A DNA stretch of 64,000 nt. It comes from UBA6107 sp964459385. GTDB lineage: Bacteria; Chloroflexota; Anaerolineae; Anaerolineales; Anaerolineaceae. Under the pieces are notes generated by a model. That model worked only from the letters and a program-made list of their open reading frames with translations. It made no database searches and had not been told where the DNA came from. Made by a program: the position numbers and the translations under genes. Below, piece after piece: positions 54,207 to 63,467 of this stretch. Each line of letters starts with the position of its first letter. Position 1 is the first letter of the stretch. The stretch spans positions 62,001-126,000 of the forward strand of contig CAYWLG010000005.1 in the NCBI GenBank assembly GCA_964459385.1, read 5' to 3'.

Positions 54207-55732
54207 TGTCATTTTCAATGCGGCGAGCCCTCGGTTTGACCCTGAGCCTGCTTTTCCTGGCCGGCTGTTACCGGCCGGGCCCCACTGCCCAGCCCTGGCA
54301 GACCAGCTTGCCCGGGCAGTCGGTCCCTTCGCAGTTGCCATCAAATGGCCTGTCGGTGGAACTGCCCACCCAACGCAGCTATAACTCGCCCTATCTGACC
54401 CCCACCCCTGACGCGCCGCATGCGCTGCCCACCCTGCGCAGCCAGGAAGTGCAGTATGTGGTGCAGGCGGGCGATTCGCTCTCGTTGATCGCCACAGCCT
54501 ACAGCATCAGCGTGAGTCCCCTGGCCGCAGCCAACGGGCTGACGGTGAGCGACTGGCTGCAGCCGGGTCAGGTGCTGACCGTGCCCGCCCCCCAGCCGGA
54601 TATTCCTTCCTCTGAGTTCAAAATTTTGCCCGATTCCGAACTGGTCAATGGGCCGATGAGCACTACCCTGGATGTGGCAGCCTTCATCCAGTCACAGGGT
54701 GGCTATCTCAGCCGCTACAGTGAAGAGGTGGACAGCCGCAGCACTTCGGGCGCCGAGATCGTCACACGCGTCAGCAGCGAATACTCGGTGAACCCGCGTC
54801 TGCTGCTGGCCCTGCTCGAATATCAATCGGGCTGGCTGAGCCAATCTGCCCCGCCCGCCAAGATCGCCACTTACCCGATGGGACTGATCGACAACAGCCG
54901 CCAGGGGCTTTACCGCCAGCTTGCCTGGGCGGCCAACCAGCTCAACTATGGCTATTATTTATATAAGGTAAACGGCCTGGCTTATACCCAACTGGCCGAC
55001 AATCATTTAGTGCCCTTTCCGGCCACGCTCAATGCGGGCACGGTGGCGGTGCAGCGCTTTTTCGCCCAACTGGACGATGCCTCTGCCTGGACCAACGCCG
55101 TCTCACAAAACGGGCTTTACGCCACCTATTCCCGCCTGTTCGGCATACCGTTTGACCTGGCGGTGGAGCCCCTGCTGCCGGCCGATCTCAGCCAACCCGA
55201 ACTGCGCCTGCCTTTTGCCGACGGCGAGCTATGGTCTTTCACCGGCGGCCCGCATGGCGGCTGGGACAGCGGTTCGGCCTGGGCGGCCATCGATTTTGCG
55301 CCCCCCGGCACGGCTTATGGCTGCTTTAGCTCCAGCAGTTGGGAAGTTGCCGTGGCCGACGGCGTCATTACGCGCTCTGAAAACGGCGCAGTGGTGCTCG
55401 ACCTTGACGGTGACGGATACGAACAAACCGGTTGGACGATCTTGTACATGCACGTGGCCTCGCAAGATCGCATCGCCGCCGGCACGGTCGTCCATGCCGG
55501 GGATCGCATCGGGCATCCTTCCTGCGAGGGCGGGGTGTCAAATGGCACACACTTGCACATCGCCAGACGGTATAATGGAGAGTGGATTTCCGCAGATGGG
55601 AATCTGCCCTTTGTCATGGACGGCTGGACCTCGCATGGTGACGGGAACGAATATGACGGTACATTAACGAAAGGCGGACAAACGGTCACCGCCTGGGACG
55701 GTCGCATTGCAGAAAACCAGATCCAACGCTAG
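54206..55732 (+). CDS. LysM / M23-like peptidase lipoprotein, copy 1
   Basis: A 508-residue lipoprotein (lipobox LAGC, about C19) that would bind and possibly cut peptidoglycan outside the cell. Order: Pro/Thr-rich linker, LysM (YVVQAGDSLSLIATAYSISV, about 90-135), a helical domain (about 150-320) with LLLALLEYQSGWL and YPMGLIDNSRQGLYRQLAWA, and an M23-like domain with GGPHGGWDSGSAWAAIDFA and GTHLHIARRYNGEW (HxH). It is followed by two paralogs in tandem. Confidence 0.85.
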   Translation: MSFSMRRALGLTLSLLFLAGCYRPGPTAQPWQTSLPGQSVPSQLPSNGLSVELPTQRSYNSPYLTPTPDAPHALPTLRSQEVQYVVQAGDSLSLIATAYSISVSPLAAANGLTVSDWLQPGQVLTVPAPQPDIPSSEFKILPDSELVNGPMSTTLDVAAFIQSQGGYLSRYSEEVDSRSTSGAEIVTRVSSEYSVNPRLLLALLEYQSGWLSQSAPPAKIATYPMGLIDNSRQGLYRQLAWAANQLNYGYYLYKVNGLAYTQLADNHLVPFPATLNAGTVAVQRFFAQLDDASAWTNAVSQNGLYATYSRLFGIPFDLAVEPLLPADLSQPELRLPFADGELWSFTGGPHGGWDSGSAWAAIDFAPPGTAYGCFSSSSWEVAVADGVITRSENGAVVLDLDGDGYEQTGWTILYMHVASQDRIAAGTVVHAGDRIGHPSCEGGVSNGTHLHIARRYNGEWISADGNLPFVMDGWTSHGDGNEYDGTLTKGGQTVTAWDGRIAENQIQR

Positions 55733-57305
55733 AAGACGCAAGTTGCTTTTGGCAGCCTTTACCTGGCTGATGGCGACGCTTGCCTGCTCGCAGGGGTATA
55801 TCACCCCCTTCGAGTTGACCATGACGGCGCAGGTGAGCACGGCCGTGCCTTCGGTCGTCCTACCCAGCCCCACCATGACCCAGGAAGCCACCGCGACCGA
55901 AGCCCCCACCGAGATCGTCGAAACACCGCTGCCTACCTTCACCGATCCGCCGGCCGAGACCGCCACCCCGGCGCCAACGGCGACCTTCAACCCCAACGCC
56001 ACCGCCAAACCGCCTATTTTATACTATACGCAGTCGGGTGATACCCTGCCTTCCATCATGGGGCGTTTCAACGTCAGTGCCGACGAGATCACTTCCAGTG
56101 AAAAAATTCCCAGCACAGGGTTGATCAACCCCGGCCTGCTGCTGGTGATGCCCGACCATCTGGGCGAGAACACCACCTCAGATATCGCCATGCCCGACAG
56201 TGAGGTAGTCTATTCGCCCTCTGCCACCGATTTCAACATCGACGATTTCATCCAAAGTGCGGGCGGCTATTTGAGCACCTATATAGAGCAAATGGGCAGC
56301 GGCAATTACAGCGGCGCGGCCATCGTCAAGCTGGTGGCGCTGGAAAATTCGACCAACCCCTACCTGCTGCTTTCCATTCTGGAATATAAGAGTCATTGGG
56401 TCTACGGCCAGCCCACCAATCTGGCCGAGCGCGATTACCCGATGGGCTATATCAAAGTGGAATCACGCGGCCTGTATCATCAGTTGAGTTGGGCCGTGCA
56501 GCAGCTTTCCATTGGCTATTACGGCTGGCGCGCCGGCACGCTGACAGACCTCACCTATGTGGATGGCACGAAGATGCGCATGGGGCCGGCCCTGAACGCG
56601 GGCACGGCCGCCCTGCAGTATCTATTCGCGCAGTGGTACGACCCGCTGGAATGGAGCGATGCGCTTTACGGCGAAGAAAGCATGCCCGCCCTGATGGCGC
56701 AGATGTTCGGCTCTTTCTGGACGCGTTCAAAGAGCGTAGAGCCACTTTACCCCACCAACCTGAGCCAACCCGTGCTTAACCTGCCCTTCGTGACCGGCAC
56801 CTGGAGCTACACCGGCGGGCCGCATCCGGCCTGGGGGCCAGGCGGCGCTTATGCGGCGCTGGATTTCGCCCCGCCTTCCAGCGAATCGGGCTGCGTGCGC
56901 TCGGAACAGTGGGTCACGGCCATGGCTCCCGGCCTGGTGGTGCGCGTGGGCGACGGGGTGGTGATCGAAGACCTAGACGGTGATGGCAATGAGCTGACCG
57001 GCTGGGTGATCATGTACCTGCACATCGAGAGCCGCGACAAGGTGACGCTGGGTACGTACCTGCAAACTGATGATAAAATTGGTCATCCCTCTTGCGAAGG
57101 CGGAGAAGCCGTGGGCACCCATGTGCACATCGCCCGCAAGTTCAATGGTGAGTGGATGCTGGCCGGTGGGCCGGTGCCGTTTGTGATGAGCGGCTACACC
57201 GCCGCCAACGGCGATGCCCCTTATGAAGGCAGCCTCTCCAACGACGTGAAAACGGTCATCGCCGCGGCCAACTCTGCCCCCAAGAGTGCCATTTCAAGAC
57301 CCTGA
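55707..57305 (+). CDS. LysM / M23-like peptidase lipoprotein, copy 2
   Basis: A 532-residue paralog of its neighbour. Starts at TTG (55707), overlapping copy 1 by 26 bp; lipobox-like LATLAC near residue 26. Thr/Pro-rich linker, LysM (YYTQSGDTLPSIMGRFNVSA, about 110-150), helical domain with LLLSILEYKSHWVY and YPMGYIKVESRGLYHQLSWA, then M23-like domain with GGPHPAWGPGGAYAALDFA and GTHVHIARKFNGEW. Same order and spacing as copy 1, so recent-to-ancient duplication. Confidence 0.85.
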   Translation: MQKTRSNARRRKLLLAAFTWLMATLACSQGYITPFELTMTAQVSTAVPSVVLPSPTMTQEATATEAPTEIVETPLPTFTDPPAETATPAPTATFNPNATAKPPILYYTQSGDTLPSIMGRFNVSADEITSSEKIPSTGLINPGLLLVMPDHLGENTTSDIAMPDSEVVYSPSATDFNIDDFIQSAGGYLSTYIEQMGSGNYSGAAIVKLVALENSTNPYLLLSILEYKSHWVYGQPTNLAERDYPMGYIKVESRGLYHQLSWAVQQLSIGYYGWRAGTLTDLTYVDGTKMRMGPALNAGTAALQYLFAQWYDPLEWSDALYGEESMPALMAQMFGSFWTRSKSVEPLYPTNLSQPVLNLPFVTGTWSYTGGPHPAWGPGGAYAALDFAPPSSESGCVRSEQWVTAMAPGLVVRVGDGVVIEDLDGDGNELTGWVIMYLHIESRDKVTLGTYLQTDDKIGHPSCEGGEAVGTHVHIARKFNGEWMLAGGPVPFVMSGYTAANGDAPYEGSLSNDVKTVIAAANSAPKSAISRP

Positions 57306-57322
57306 TCGAGCAGCTCAAATCC

Positions 57323-58831
57323 ATGAAAAGAAGTTTATTGGTTGAAAAGCGTCTGCTGCGCAGCAAATGGATCCATTTGCTGCTTTTGGGCGTATTTTTG
57401 AGCGCCTGCACCGCCCAGAGCACGCCCGATCTTTCGCTCACCCAAAGCATTGAAGCGCTCACCCCAACCGCTACCTCTTTAACCGAGACGGCCACCCCCC
57501 TGCCCACACGCGGCATCTATGACCCCGGCACGCTGGTTGATTACGTTGCCCAGGATGGCGACACTTTGCCTGCCCTGGCAGCCCATTTTAACAGCAGCGA
57601 AAAAGAGATCCGCGAGGCCAACCCCGAACTGCCCGTCAATGTGACCACCCTGCCAGCCGGGCTGCCCATGAAAATGCCCATCTATTACATGGCCCTGTGG
57701 GGGTCCTCCTACCGCATTTTGCCCGATTCGCTCTTTGTGAATGGGCCGGCGCAGGTAGGCTTCAACACGGCCGAGTTCGTCGATGCACAGCCGGGCTGGC
57801 TGAAATCTTATTCCGCGCTGGCCGGTGAACAAACGCGGCGCGGCGGCGATCTCATCGATTACGTGGCCGGCGAATTCTCGATCAGCCCGCGCCTTTTGCT
57901 GGCGCTGGTTGAATTCCAGGCAGGGGGCTTGAGCAGCCCTGAAATCCCGCCAGACAAGGTGGACTACACACTTGGGTATCAGGAACCCTACCACAAAGGG
58001 TTCTACTTGCAGCTCGTTTGGGCGGCCAACCTCCTCAACAACGGCTTTTACGAGTGGCGAACCGGCCGCATCAGCGCCATTAACCTGCTGGACGGCTCGC
58101 TGGAACACCCCGATCCGTGGCAGAACGCCAGCAGTGTGGCCCTTCAAAATTATTTTGCGCAAATCTTGACCCCAAACCAATATCATTTGTCCATCTCTGA
58201 AAACGGCTTTAGCGCCACCTATACACGTCTCTTCGGCGACCCCTGGTTGAACGTGAGCAGCAACATTCCGGGCAGTTTGGAACAGCCTGAGCTGCGCTTG
58301 CCCATCGAACCGGGCAAGACCTGGGCCTTCACCGGCGCGCCGCACTCGGCCTGGGGGTCAGGCGATCCGCTGGCCGCGCTCGATTTTGCGCCCCCCACCG
58401 CCGTGGGCAAATGCTTCAATTCGCTCGATTACGTGGTAGCCATGGCCGATGGTGAAATCTCACGCGTAGATACCGGCCTGGCCATGCTTGACCTGGACGG
58501 TGACGGCGATGATCGCACCGGCTGGGTGATCTTGTATCTGCATCTCAGCTCGAACGAAAAAGTGCGCCAGGGCACCCTGGTCAAGGCCGGCGATTTTCTC
58601 GGGCATCCTTCCTGCGAAGGCGGCGAATCCACGGGTACCCATGTGCACGTCGCGCGCAAGTTCAACGGCGAATGGATCCCAGCGGACAGTGCCATCCCCT
58701 TCAACCTGGATGGCTGGGTAGCCCACAACGGGGCAGAGGCTTATTTTGGTTATCTGACCAAGAACGGCAAAACGATCATCGCCAGCGAACAGGCGGCCCC
58801 TTCCAGCTTCATCACTGTAAACAACAAATAA
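57323..58831 (+). CDS. LysM / M23-like peptidase lipoprotein, copy 3
   Basis: A 502-residue third paralog, 17 bp after copy 2. Lipobox LSAC (about C31) after a longer basic N-terminus, LysM-like YVAQDGDTLPALAAHFNSSE (about 74-110), helical domain (LLLALVEFQAGGL), and M23-like GAPHSAWGSGDPLAALDFA with GTHVHVARKFNGEW. A terminator follows. The three genes would be one transcript with the HIT gene. Confidence 0.85.
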   Translation: MKRSLLVEKRLLRSKWIHLLLLGVFLSACTAQSTPDLSLTQSIEALTPTATSLTETATPLPTRGIYDPGTLVDYVAQDGDTLPALAAHFNSSEKEIREANPELPVNVTTLPAGLPMKMPIYYMALWGSSYRILPDSLFVNGPAQVGFNTAEFVDAQPGWLKSYSALAGEQTRRGGDLIDYVAGEFSISPRLLLALVEFQAGGLSSPEIPPDKVDYTLGYQEPYHKGFYLQLVWAANLLNNGFYEWRTGRISAINLLDGSLEHPDPWQNASSVALQNYFAQILTPNQYHLSISENGFSATYTRLFGDPWLNVSSNIPGSLEQPELRLPIEPGKTWAFTGAPHSAWGSGDPLAALDFAPPTAVGKCFNSLDYVVAMADGEISRVDTGLAMLDLDGDGDDRTGWVILYLHLSSNEKVRQGTLVKAGDFLGHPSCEGGESTGTHVHVARKFNGEWIPADSAIPFNLDGWVAHNGAEAYFGYLTKNGKTIIASEQAAPSSFITVNNK

Positions 58832-58861
58832 GGCGAGGAAAAAATCCTCGCCTTTTGGTTT
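58832..58861. terminator. Bidirectional terminator
   Basis: GGCGAGGA/TCCTCGCC stem, A-rich loop, TTTT tail on the plus strand; between convergent genes. Confidence 0.8.
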
Positions 58862-59276
58862 ATGCTTCTTTCAGGGTGACCTTTACTGTAACATTTGCCG
58901 TTTTCTTGAGCATGGCGTTGACCGAACAATATTTGGTCTCGCTCAACTCCACCGCCCGATTCACGGCTACGGGGTCCAAATTGTGACCCGTGACGATGTA
59001 CTCCAGCGTGATGTCGGTGTACACCTTGGGATGTGCTTCGGCGCGATCGCCGTGCACTTTGATCTCAAAAGCGGTCACATCCTGCTGTTTTTTCTCGAGG
59101 ATCGAGATCACGTCCATCGCGGTGCAGCCGCCCAGGGCGACCAGAACCACTTCCATCGGGCCGGGGGCAGAGCCATCCCCGCCATGCTCGACCGCGGTGC
59201 CCAGGGGCACCTGAAAACCCGATCCGGTTTCGCCTGTAAACGTCAATCCATTCTTCCAGGTTACTTTTGCATCCAT
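58860..59276 (-). CDS. OsmC-family protein
   Basis: A 138-residue OsmC/Ohr-fold protein with both reactive cysteines: ALGGCTAMDVISIL (about C53) and ETKYCSVNAMLKK (about C118). It would detoxify organic peroxides or act as a thiol-dependent enzyme. It is the last of a run of minus-strand genes with the disulfide oxidoreductase, zinc ribbon, and ECF sigma/anti-sigma pair, and lies 19 bp after the oxidoreductase. Confidence 0.88.
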   Translation of the reverse strand: MDAKVTWKNGLTFTGETGSGFQVPLGTAVEHGGDGSAPGPMEVVLVALGGCTAMDVISILEKKQQDVTAFEIKVHGDRAEAHPKVYTDITLEYIVTGHNLDPVAVNRAVELSETKYCSVNAMLKKTANVTVKVTLKEA

Positions 59277-59295
59277 GATTTATCTCCTACACCCA

Positions 59296-59961
59296 TTATA
59301 GTGCAAGTGCGGAGCGGATCTCATCCACCAACTGCGGTTCAGGGTAGGCACCCACCACCGTGCCGGCGCCCATGTTGATCGTCGTCTGCGGCACGCCCGA
59401 AACGGCGAAACGCTCGGCCAGTTCAGGGAACTCGGTGGCTTCCACCATATCAGCGGTGACGTTCTCACTCTCAAGTGCCATGCGGTGCGCCAGAATCACG
59501 GCCTGTGGGCAATAGGGGCAGGTGGGCGTGACAAAAACCTGCAAATGGATGGGCTTCTTGAGGTCGGCCAGGAATTTGCGAGTGTCGGCCATCAAGCCTG
59601 AATCGCGGCCGGAGACCAGCAGCAGGTCATTGACGAAAGTCGAAAACTCGTGCCCGCTGGGAATGCCATAAAAGCGAATGCCGTAATCTTTCAATTTGCC
59701 ATTCTCTTCACCGGCCAAAATGAACACAGGAGCCTGCTCCACCTTGAACTGCTCGCGGAGCTCGGCATCTGCATCGAAATCGTACTGTTTGAGATCGATC
59801 TTCTCAGAGAGGGCACTCACCTCACCCAATAACTGTTGAATCTCTTCGCAGTACGCGCAATCTTCTTTGCTTGCGAAGAAGAGAATCGAGACGGGTTCTT
59901 TCATCTCGGTGAACATTTCTTTGATCTGGCCTTCAATATCGGAATTCAGGAGTTTTTCCAT
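59296..59961 (-). CDS. Protein disulfide oxidoreductase with two thioredoxin folds
   Basis: A 221-residue protein with two thioredoxin/glutaredoxin-like folds, each with a redox motif: CAYC (C35/C38) and CPYC (C148/C151), and cis-Pro regions QAPVF and GVPQT. This is the PDO architecture known from thermophiles. It would catalyse thiol-disulfide exchange in the cytoplasm, probably with thioredoxin reductase. Co-directional with OsmC and the sigma pair. Confidence 0.88.
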   Translation of the reverse strand: MEKLLNSDIEGQIKEMFTEMKEPVSILFFASKEDCAYCEEIQQLLGEVSALSEKIDLKQYDFDADAELREQFKVEQAPVFILAGEENGKLKDYGIRFYGIPSGHEFSTFVNDLLLVSGRDSGLMADTRKFLADLKKPIHLQVFVTPTCPYCPQAVILAHRMALESENVTADMVEATEFPELAERFAVSGVPQTTINMGAGTVVGAYPEPQLVDEIRSALAL

Positions 59962-59985
59962 TTTTACCTCTCGTAGTTGAGTTGA

Positions 59986-60237
59986 TTAGCAAGTAAACAC
60001 GCCGCGATCACCGCAAAAACCGCATTGATTGCAGCTCAAATTAAGCAGCCCGTCATATTCCATGATGCCCTGCTTACATTTGGGGCAGGCATCCCCTTCG
60101 TGCAGATCGGTAAAGGAGGCCGGCGTAAGCGGTGCAAGGATCAATGTGGTATCAGAACCTTTGACTGGTTTTTCGGGTTGCCGGGACGTATTGTTCTTCA
60201 TATTCAGTTGGATGTAGAACGGCTGGAAAAGTGACAC
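59986..60237 (-). CDS. Small zinc-ribbon protein
   Basis: An 83-residue protein; GTG start overlaps the anti-sigma stop (TAGTG). The C-terminal third has two C-x2-C pairs (CPKC and CNQC) and a further CGDRGVFTC tail, a zinc ribbon. Residues 1-45 look unstructured. No known family. Position between the anti-sigma and PDO genes suggests a redox-linked role. A start 12 codons later is possible. Confidence 0.6.
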   Translation of the reverse strand: MSLFQPFYIQLNMKNNTSRQPEKPVKGSDTTLILAPLTPASFTDLHEGDACPKCKQGIMEYDGLLNLSCNQCGFCGDRGVFTC

Positions 60238-60494
60238 TATTTGAGAAATTCGTCCAGGTTGAGGCGCGAGTATAAGCGGGACTTCACATTATCAGGCAGG
60301 GCTTCCTGGCTGGTCTCGAGATGATAGAGTTCAATAGTACGTTTAAGCGTATCCACCACCACCGTGCAGTCGGTGCAGTGATGCAGGTGTTCCTCGAGCA
60401 AGGCGCACAGTTTCGGATCCAACTCTCCGTCAATGTACTCAGAAAGCTGGAACAAGTACTTTTGGCAATCCTTATGTTCTTCAGTCTTTACCAT
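60237..60494 (-). CDS. Zinc-finger anti-sigma factor (ZAS type)
   Basis: An 85-residue cytoplasmic anti-sigma factor. The ZAS motif H-x3-C-x2-C is present in EEHLHHCTDC (about 34-43), with an upstream Cys in HKDCQKYLF, as in redox-sensing RsrA. No membrane helix. Overlaps the sigma gene by 14 bp, as usual for such pairs. It would release the sigma when the zinc thiols are oxidised. Confidence 0.82.
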   Translation of the reverse strand: MVKTEEHKDCQKYLFQLSEYIDGELDPKLCALLEEHLHHCTDCTVVVDTLKRTIELYHLETSQEALPDNVKSRLYSRLNLDEFLK

Positions 60495-61086
60495 GATTCA
60501 GTCTTTCTCCAAAATAAGCCGAAAGCTCCTCACGCAATTTCAAGCGGGCACGCAGCAAACGGGTCTTGACTACATCCACGCTGACGTTCAAAATGGCAGC
60601 GGTTTCTTCACCCGAAAGCCCTTCAATGTCTCTGAGCAAAAAGACCGCCCGCAAACCGGTGCTGAGGTGGCCGGCCGCTTCTTCAAGCTTCAGGCGCGTT
60701 TCGCGGCTCATCAGCTCGGATTCAGGCACACAGCACCAATCCACGATCTCCTGCGGCTCTTCCACCTCTTCGTTCTCGCGGTCAATCTCCAGGTCAGCCT
60801 GCTGCGGTTTGCGTTTGCGAATCAGCATCAGGGCTTCATTGGTGGCGATGCGAAAGAGCCAGGTTTTGAGCGAAGAACGCCCCTCGAAACCGGGCAGGGC
60901 TTGATAGGATTTGATGAAGGTTTCCTGCAGAATATCTTCTGCATCCTGTTCCGAGTTGAGCAAACGCAGCACCAAACGATAGATCTGGGCCGAATTTGCC
61001 TCAACCATTTGAGCGAATGCTTCTCGATCTTGCTTGCGCAGCAACTCGATGGAGGGCTCTACAGGCTGCAAGTCGGTTTCATTCAT
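60481..61086 (-). CDS. ECF sigma factor (RpoE/SigR-like)
   Basis: A 201-residue sigma factor with region 2 (AQIYRLVLRLLNSEQDAEDI to TWLFRIATNEALMLIRKR, about 33-95) and region 4 (LSGEETAAILNVSVDVVKTRL, about 160-180). Neighbouring OsmC and PDO genes make an oxidative or thiol-stress regulon likely. Paired with the ZAS anti-sigma downstream. Confidence 0.9.
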   Translation of the reverse strand: MNETDLQPVEPSIELLRKQDREAFAQMVEANSAQIYRLVLRLLNSEQDAEDILQETFIKSYQALPGFEGRSSLKTWLFRIATNEALMLIRKRKPQQADLEIDRENEEVEEPQEIVDWCCVPESELMSRETRLKLEEAAGHLSTGLRAVFLLRDIEGLSGEETAAILNVSVDVVKTRLLRARLKLREELSAYFGERLNHGKD

Positions 61087-61115
61087 TTAGATGCATCCAA
61101 TGAGAAAATGTGACA

Positions 61116-62153
61116 TTAAGAAAGCGGCCAGGTGGGGTTCACATCCAGATTGAGCGGATCGTGCTGCCCCTGCAGATAGTGATAATAGCCGGCCGCGCCG
61201 ATCATGGCAGCGTTATCGGTGCACAGGCTGAGCGGCGGAATATGCACCGGGAACTCCTCCTGAGCGAGAAAGGCTTCACGCAGGGCTTTGTTGGCCGAAA
61301 CACCCCCGGCCACCACGATCTCTTTGACGCCAAACTCACGGGCGGCCTTCATCGTTTTGCTCAAGAGCACATCCACGACGGCTGCTTGAAAACTGGCCGC
61401 CATATCACTGACCGGGATGGGCTGGTGCAGTTCTTCAAGTTTGCGCACTTCGCGCAAAACGGCGGTTTTGAGCCCGCTAAATGAAAAGTTCCAGGTTCCA
61501 TCCAGGCGGGCACGCGGGAAGGCAAAAGCCTCGGGGTTCCCGTCCACGGCGGCCTTCTGCACCGAAGGTCCACCGGGGTAAGGAAGGCCGATCAGGCGGG
61601 CCACCTTATCAAAGGCCTCGCCGGCCGCGTCATCCAAAGTGGCCCCCAGGCGGCGGTAATGCAGATGATCGGTGATGAGGTTCAACTCGGTATGCCCGCC
61701 CGAAACCAGCAGTGCCAGCAAGGGGAACTGCGGTGGGGCAGGCGGATTGGCTGTATCGGCCGGGTAAACCCAGGCCGAATAGATGTGCCCTTCAAGATGG
61801 TTGACCCCGATCAATGGCAGGCTGCGCGCCAGGGCAACGCCTTTGGCGGCATTGAGCCCCACCACCAGCGAACCGGCCAGGCCGGGCCCGCGCGTGACGG
61901 CCACGGCATCAATATCGGCCAGGCTGAGATGTGCCTGCTCGAGTGCCTGTTCAATGATGGCATAAATGGTGCGGATATGCTGGCGTGAGGCCACCTCGGG
62001 GAACACACCACCGTATTTTTTATGAATTTCGATCTGGGTGGCGATGACGCTGGAGAGCATCACACGGCCATTCTCGATCACCGCCGCGGCGGTCTCGTCG
62101 CAGGAGGACTCGATGCCCAAAATTCGCGCTTTTTCTACCTTTTCATTTACCAT
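61116..62153 (-). CDS. tsaD: tRNA threonylcarbamoyladenosine transferase
   Basis: A 345-residue Kae1/TsaD ATPase that attaches threonylcarbamoyl to A37 of ANN-decoding tRNAs. Metal ligands HLEGH (about 115-119), N-terminal ILGIESSCDETAAAV and LLVSGGHTEL are seen. The ATG at 62153 has AAAGAG upstream; a GTG 5 codons earlier is the alternative. Co-directional with the M24 aminopeptidase, 20 bp away. Confidence 0.95.
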   Translation of the reverse strand: MVNEKVEKARILGIESSCDETAAAVIENGRVMLSSVIATQIEIHKKYGGVFPEVASRQHIRTIYAIIEQALEQAHLSLADIDAVAVTRGPGLAGSLVVGLNAAKGVALARSLPLIGVNHLEGHIYSAWVYPADTANPPAPPQFPLLALLVSGGHTELNLITDHLHYRRLGATLDDAAGEAFDKVARLIGLPYPGGPSVQKAAVDGNPEAFAFPRARLDGTWNFSFSGLKTAVLREVRKLEELHQPIPVSDMAASFQAAVVDVLLSKTMKAAREFGVKEIVVAGGVSANKALREAFLAQEEFPVHIPPLSLCTDNAAMIGAAGYYHYLQGQHDPLNLDVNPTWPLS

Positions 62154-62172
62154 AAGCGACTCTTTCACAATT

Positions 62173-63408
62173 TCATTTCACCGGTAAGATCAGATCCTTG
62201 GGGTAATCGACCAAAATCTCAAAAGTGCCGTCCTCGTTGGCCACAAGAGTATCTTCGATGCGCACGCCCATGCCCTTATTGGGGTAGTAGAGGCCGGGTT
62301 CGAGGGTAAAGACAGCGCCGGGCGCCAAAACATCGGTGGGAGACGGGTTGAAGGTGGAGGAGAATGGTTTCTCATGGATGTTCAAGCCCACCCCGTGGCC
62401 CAAACTGTGCACATAGCCCACCTCGGTGGCGGGATCGTGGAGGACAGTGGGATGACCTTGCGCTTCAAAAAGCTCACAGGTGCGCACCTGCGAATTCACG
62501 AAGGGGTCATTCAGCTTTAATTCAGCCGTGACCGTATCGTAGACGGACTTAACATCGTCATACAGCTTCTGCACCGGGTCGGACGCATAGCCCAGACACC
62601 AGGTGCGGGTGAAATCGTAGAAATAGCCGCCCTGTGCTTCACAGGGGAAGATGTCAAAGACAATGGTTTGGCCCAGGCGCATGGGGTCGCTTTCGGTACC
62701 GGCCGAGTGCGGCACGCCGGCATCTTTGCCGATGGCGAAAATGGTGCCTTCGGGATTTTCCACCCCTTCTTCGGCCAGCCACAAATTGATCTTCTTCTTA
62801 ACATCGCCAATGGTGAGCGGAGAACCGTCGGGGTGAACGAGCATCTCGTTCTTCACCTTATGGCCGGTCAGGAAATCGGCCGTGCGGCCCACAACGCGGG
62901 TGGTCACCCCACCCATAGCGCGAATATGCTCGATCTCGTCCGCCTCTTTGGTCATCATGGCGTTGAGGAGGATCTCATCGCGGAGAAAGCCCATCAGCTT
63001 GAGTTCGGGCATCATCTGCTGCAGGCGGGTGAGAATGGCGTAGAAACCACCTATCTCGTTCTGTCCGTAAACCGCCACTTTGCCAGAAACAACGCCCACA
63101 TCAGCGAGCATCTTCTTGTAGCGCAGGGCCACCGCATCGATATAATCGTTATCCACTTCTTTCATCAACTGGGCAAAGGGATAGTTTGAAAAAGAGACCG
63201 TTTTTAAACCGGTATGCGCTGCCTCGTCGCGTTCCATCGGACCATGAAAGAGAACGGGGTCTTCGCCGCGTTTTTTGATGAGGTCGGCATTGGTCACATG
63301 AGCGACACCGGTGAAATAGACCAGAGACGGGTTGTGCTGGGCCGTGCCGTTGACCAATAAAACGTCTACACCGTTTTCTTTCATCAAGCGATCGAGATCA
63401 GATTTCAT
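62173..63408 (-). CDS. M24-family metallopeptidase (Xaa-Pro aminopeptidase type)
   Basis: A 411-residue dinuclear metallopeptidase with an N-terminal creatinase-like domain (1-160) and a pita-bread catalytic domain. Ligand-bearing motifs: FDIFPCEAQGGYFYDFTRT (two Asp), LGHGVGLNIHE (His), FTLEPGLYYP (Glu) and GVRIEDT (Glu). It removes N-terminal residues before proline. Located directly before tsaD in the same transcript. Confidence 0.88.
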   Translation of the reverse strand: MKSDLDRLMKENGVDVLLVNGTAQHNPSLVYFTGVAHVTNADLIKKRGEDPVLFHGPMERDEAAHTGLKTVSFSNYPFAQLMKEVDNDYIDAVALRYKKMLADVGVVSGKVAVYGQNEIGGFYAILTRLQQMMPELKLMGFLRDEILLNAMMTKEADEIEHIRAMGGVTTRVVGRTADFLTGHKVKNEMLVHPDGSPLTIGDVKKKINLWLAEEGVENPEGTIFAIGKDAGVPHSAGTESDPMRLGQTIVFDIFPCEAQGGYFYDFTRTWCLGYASDPVQKLYDDVKSVYDTVTAELKLNDPFVNSQVRTCELFEAQGHPTVLHDPATEVGYVHSLGHGVGLNIHEKPFSSTFNPSPTDVLAPGAVFTLEPGLYYPNKGMGVRIEDTLVANEDGTFEILVDYPKDLILPVK

Positions 63409-63467
63409 TATGCAGTCCTTTGTGTGAAGTATTTAAGCGAAACTGCTTACAAATTACAGAAAATAGA

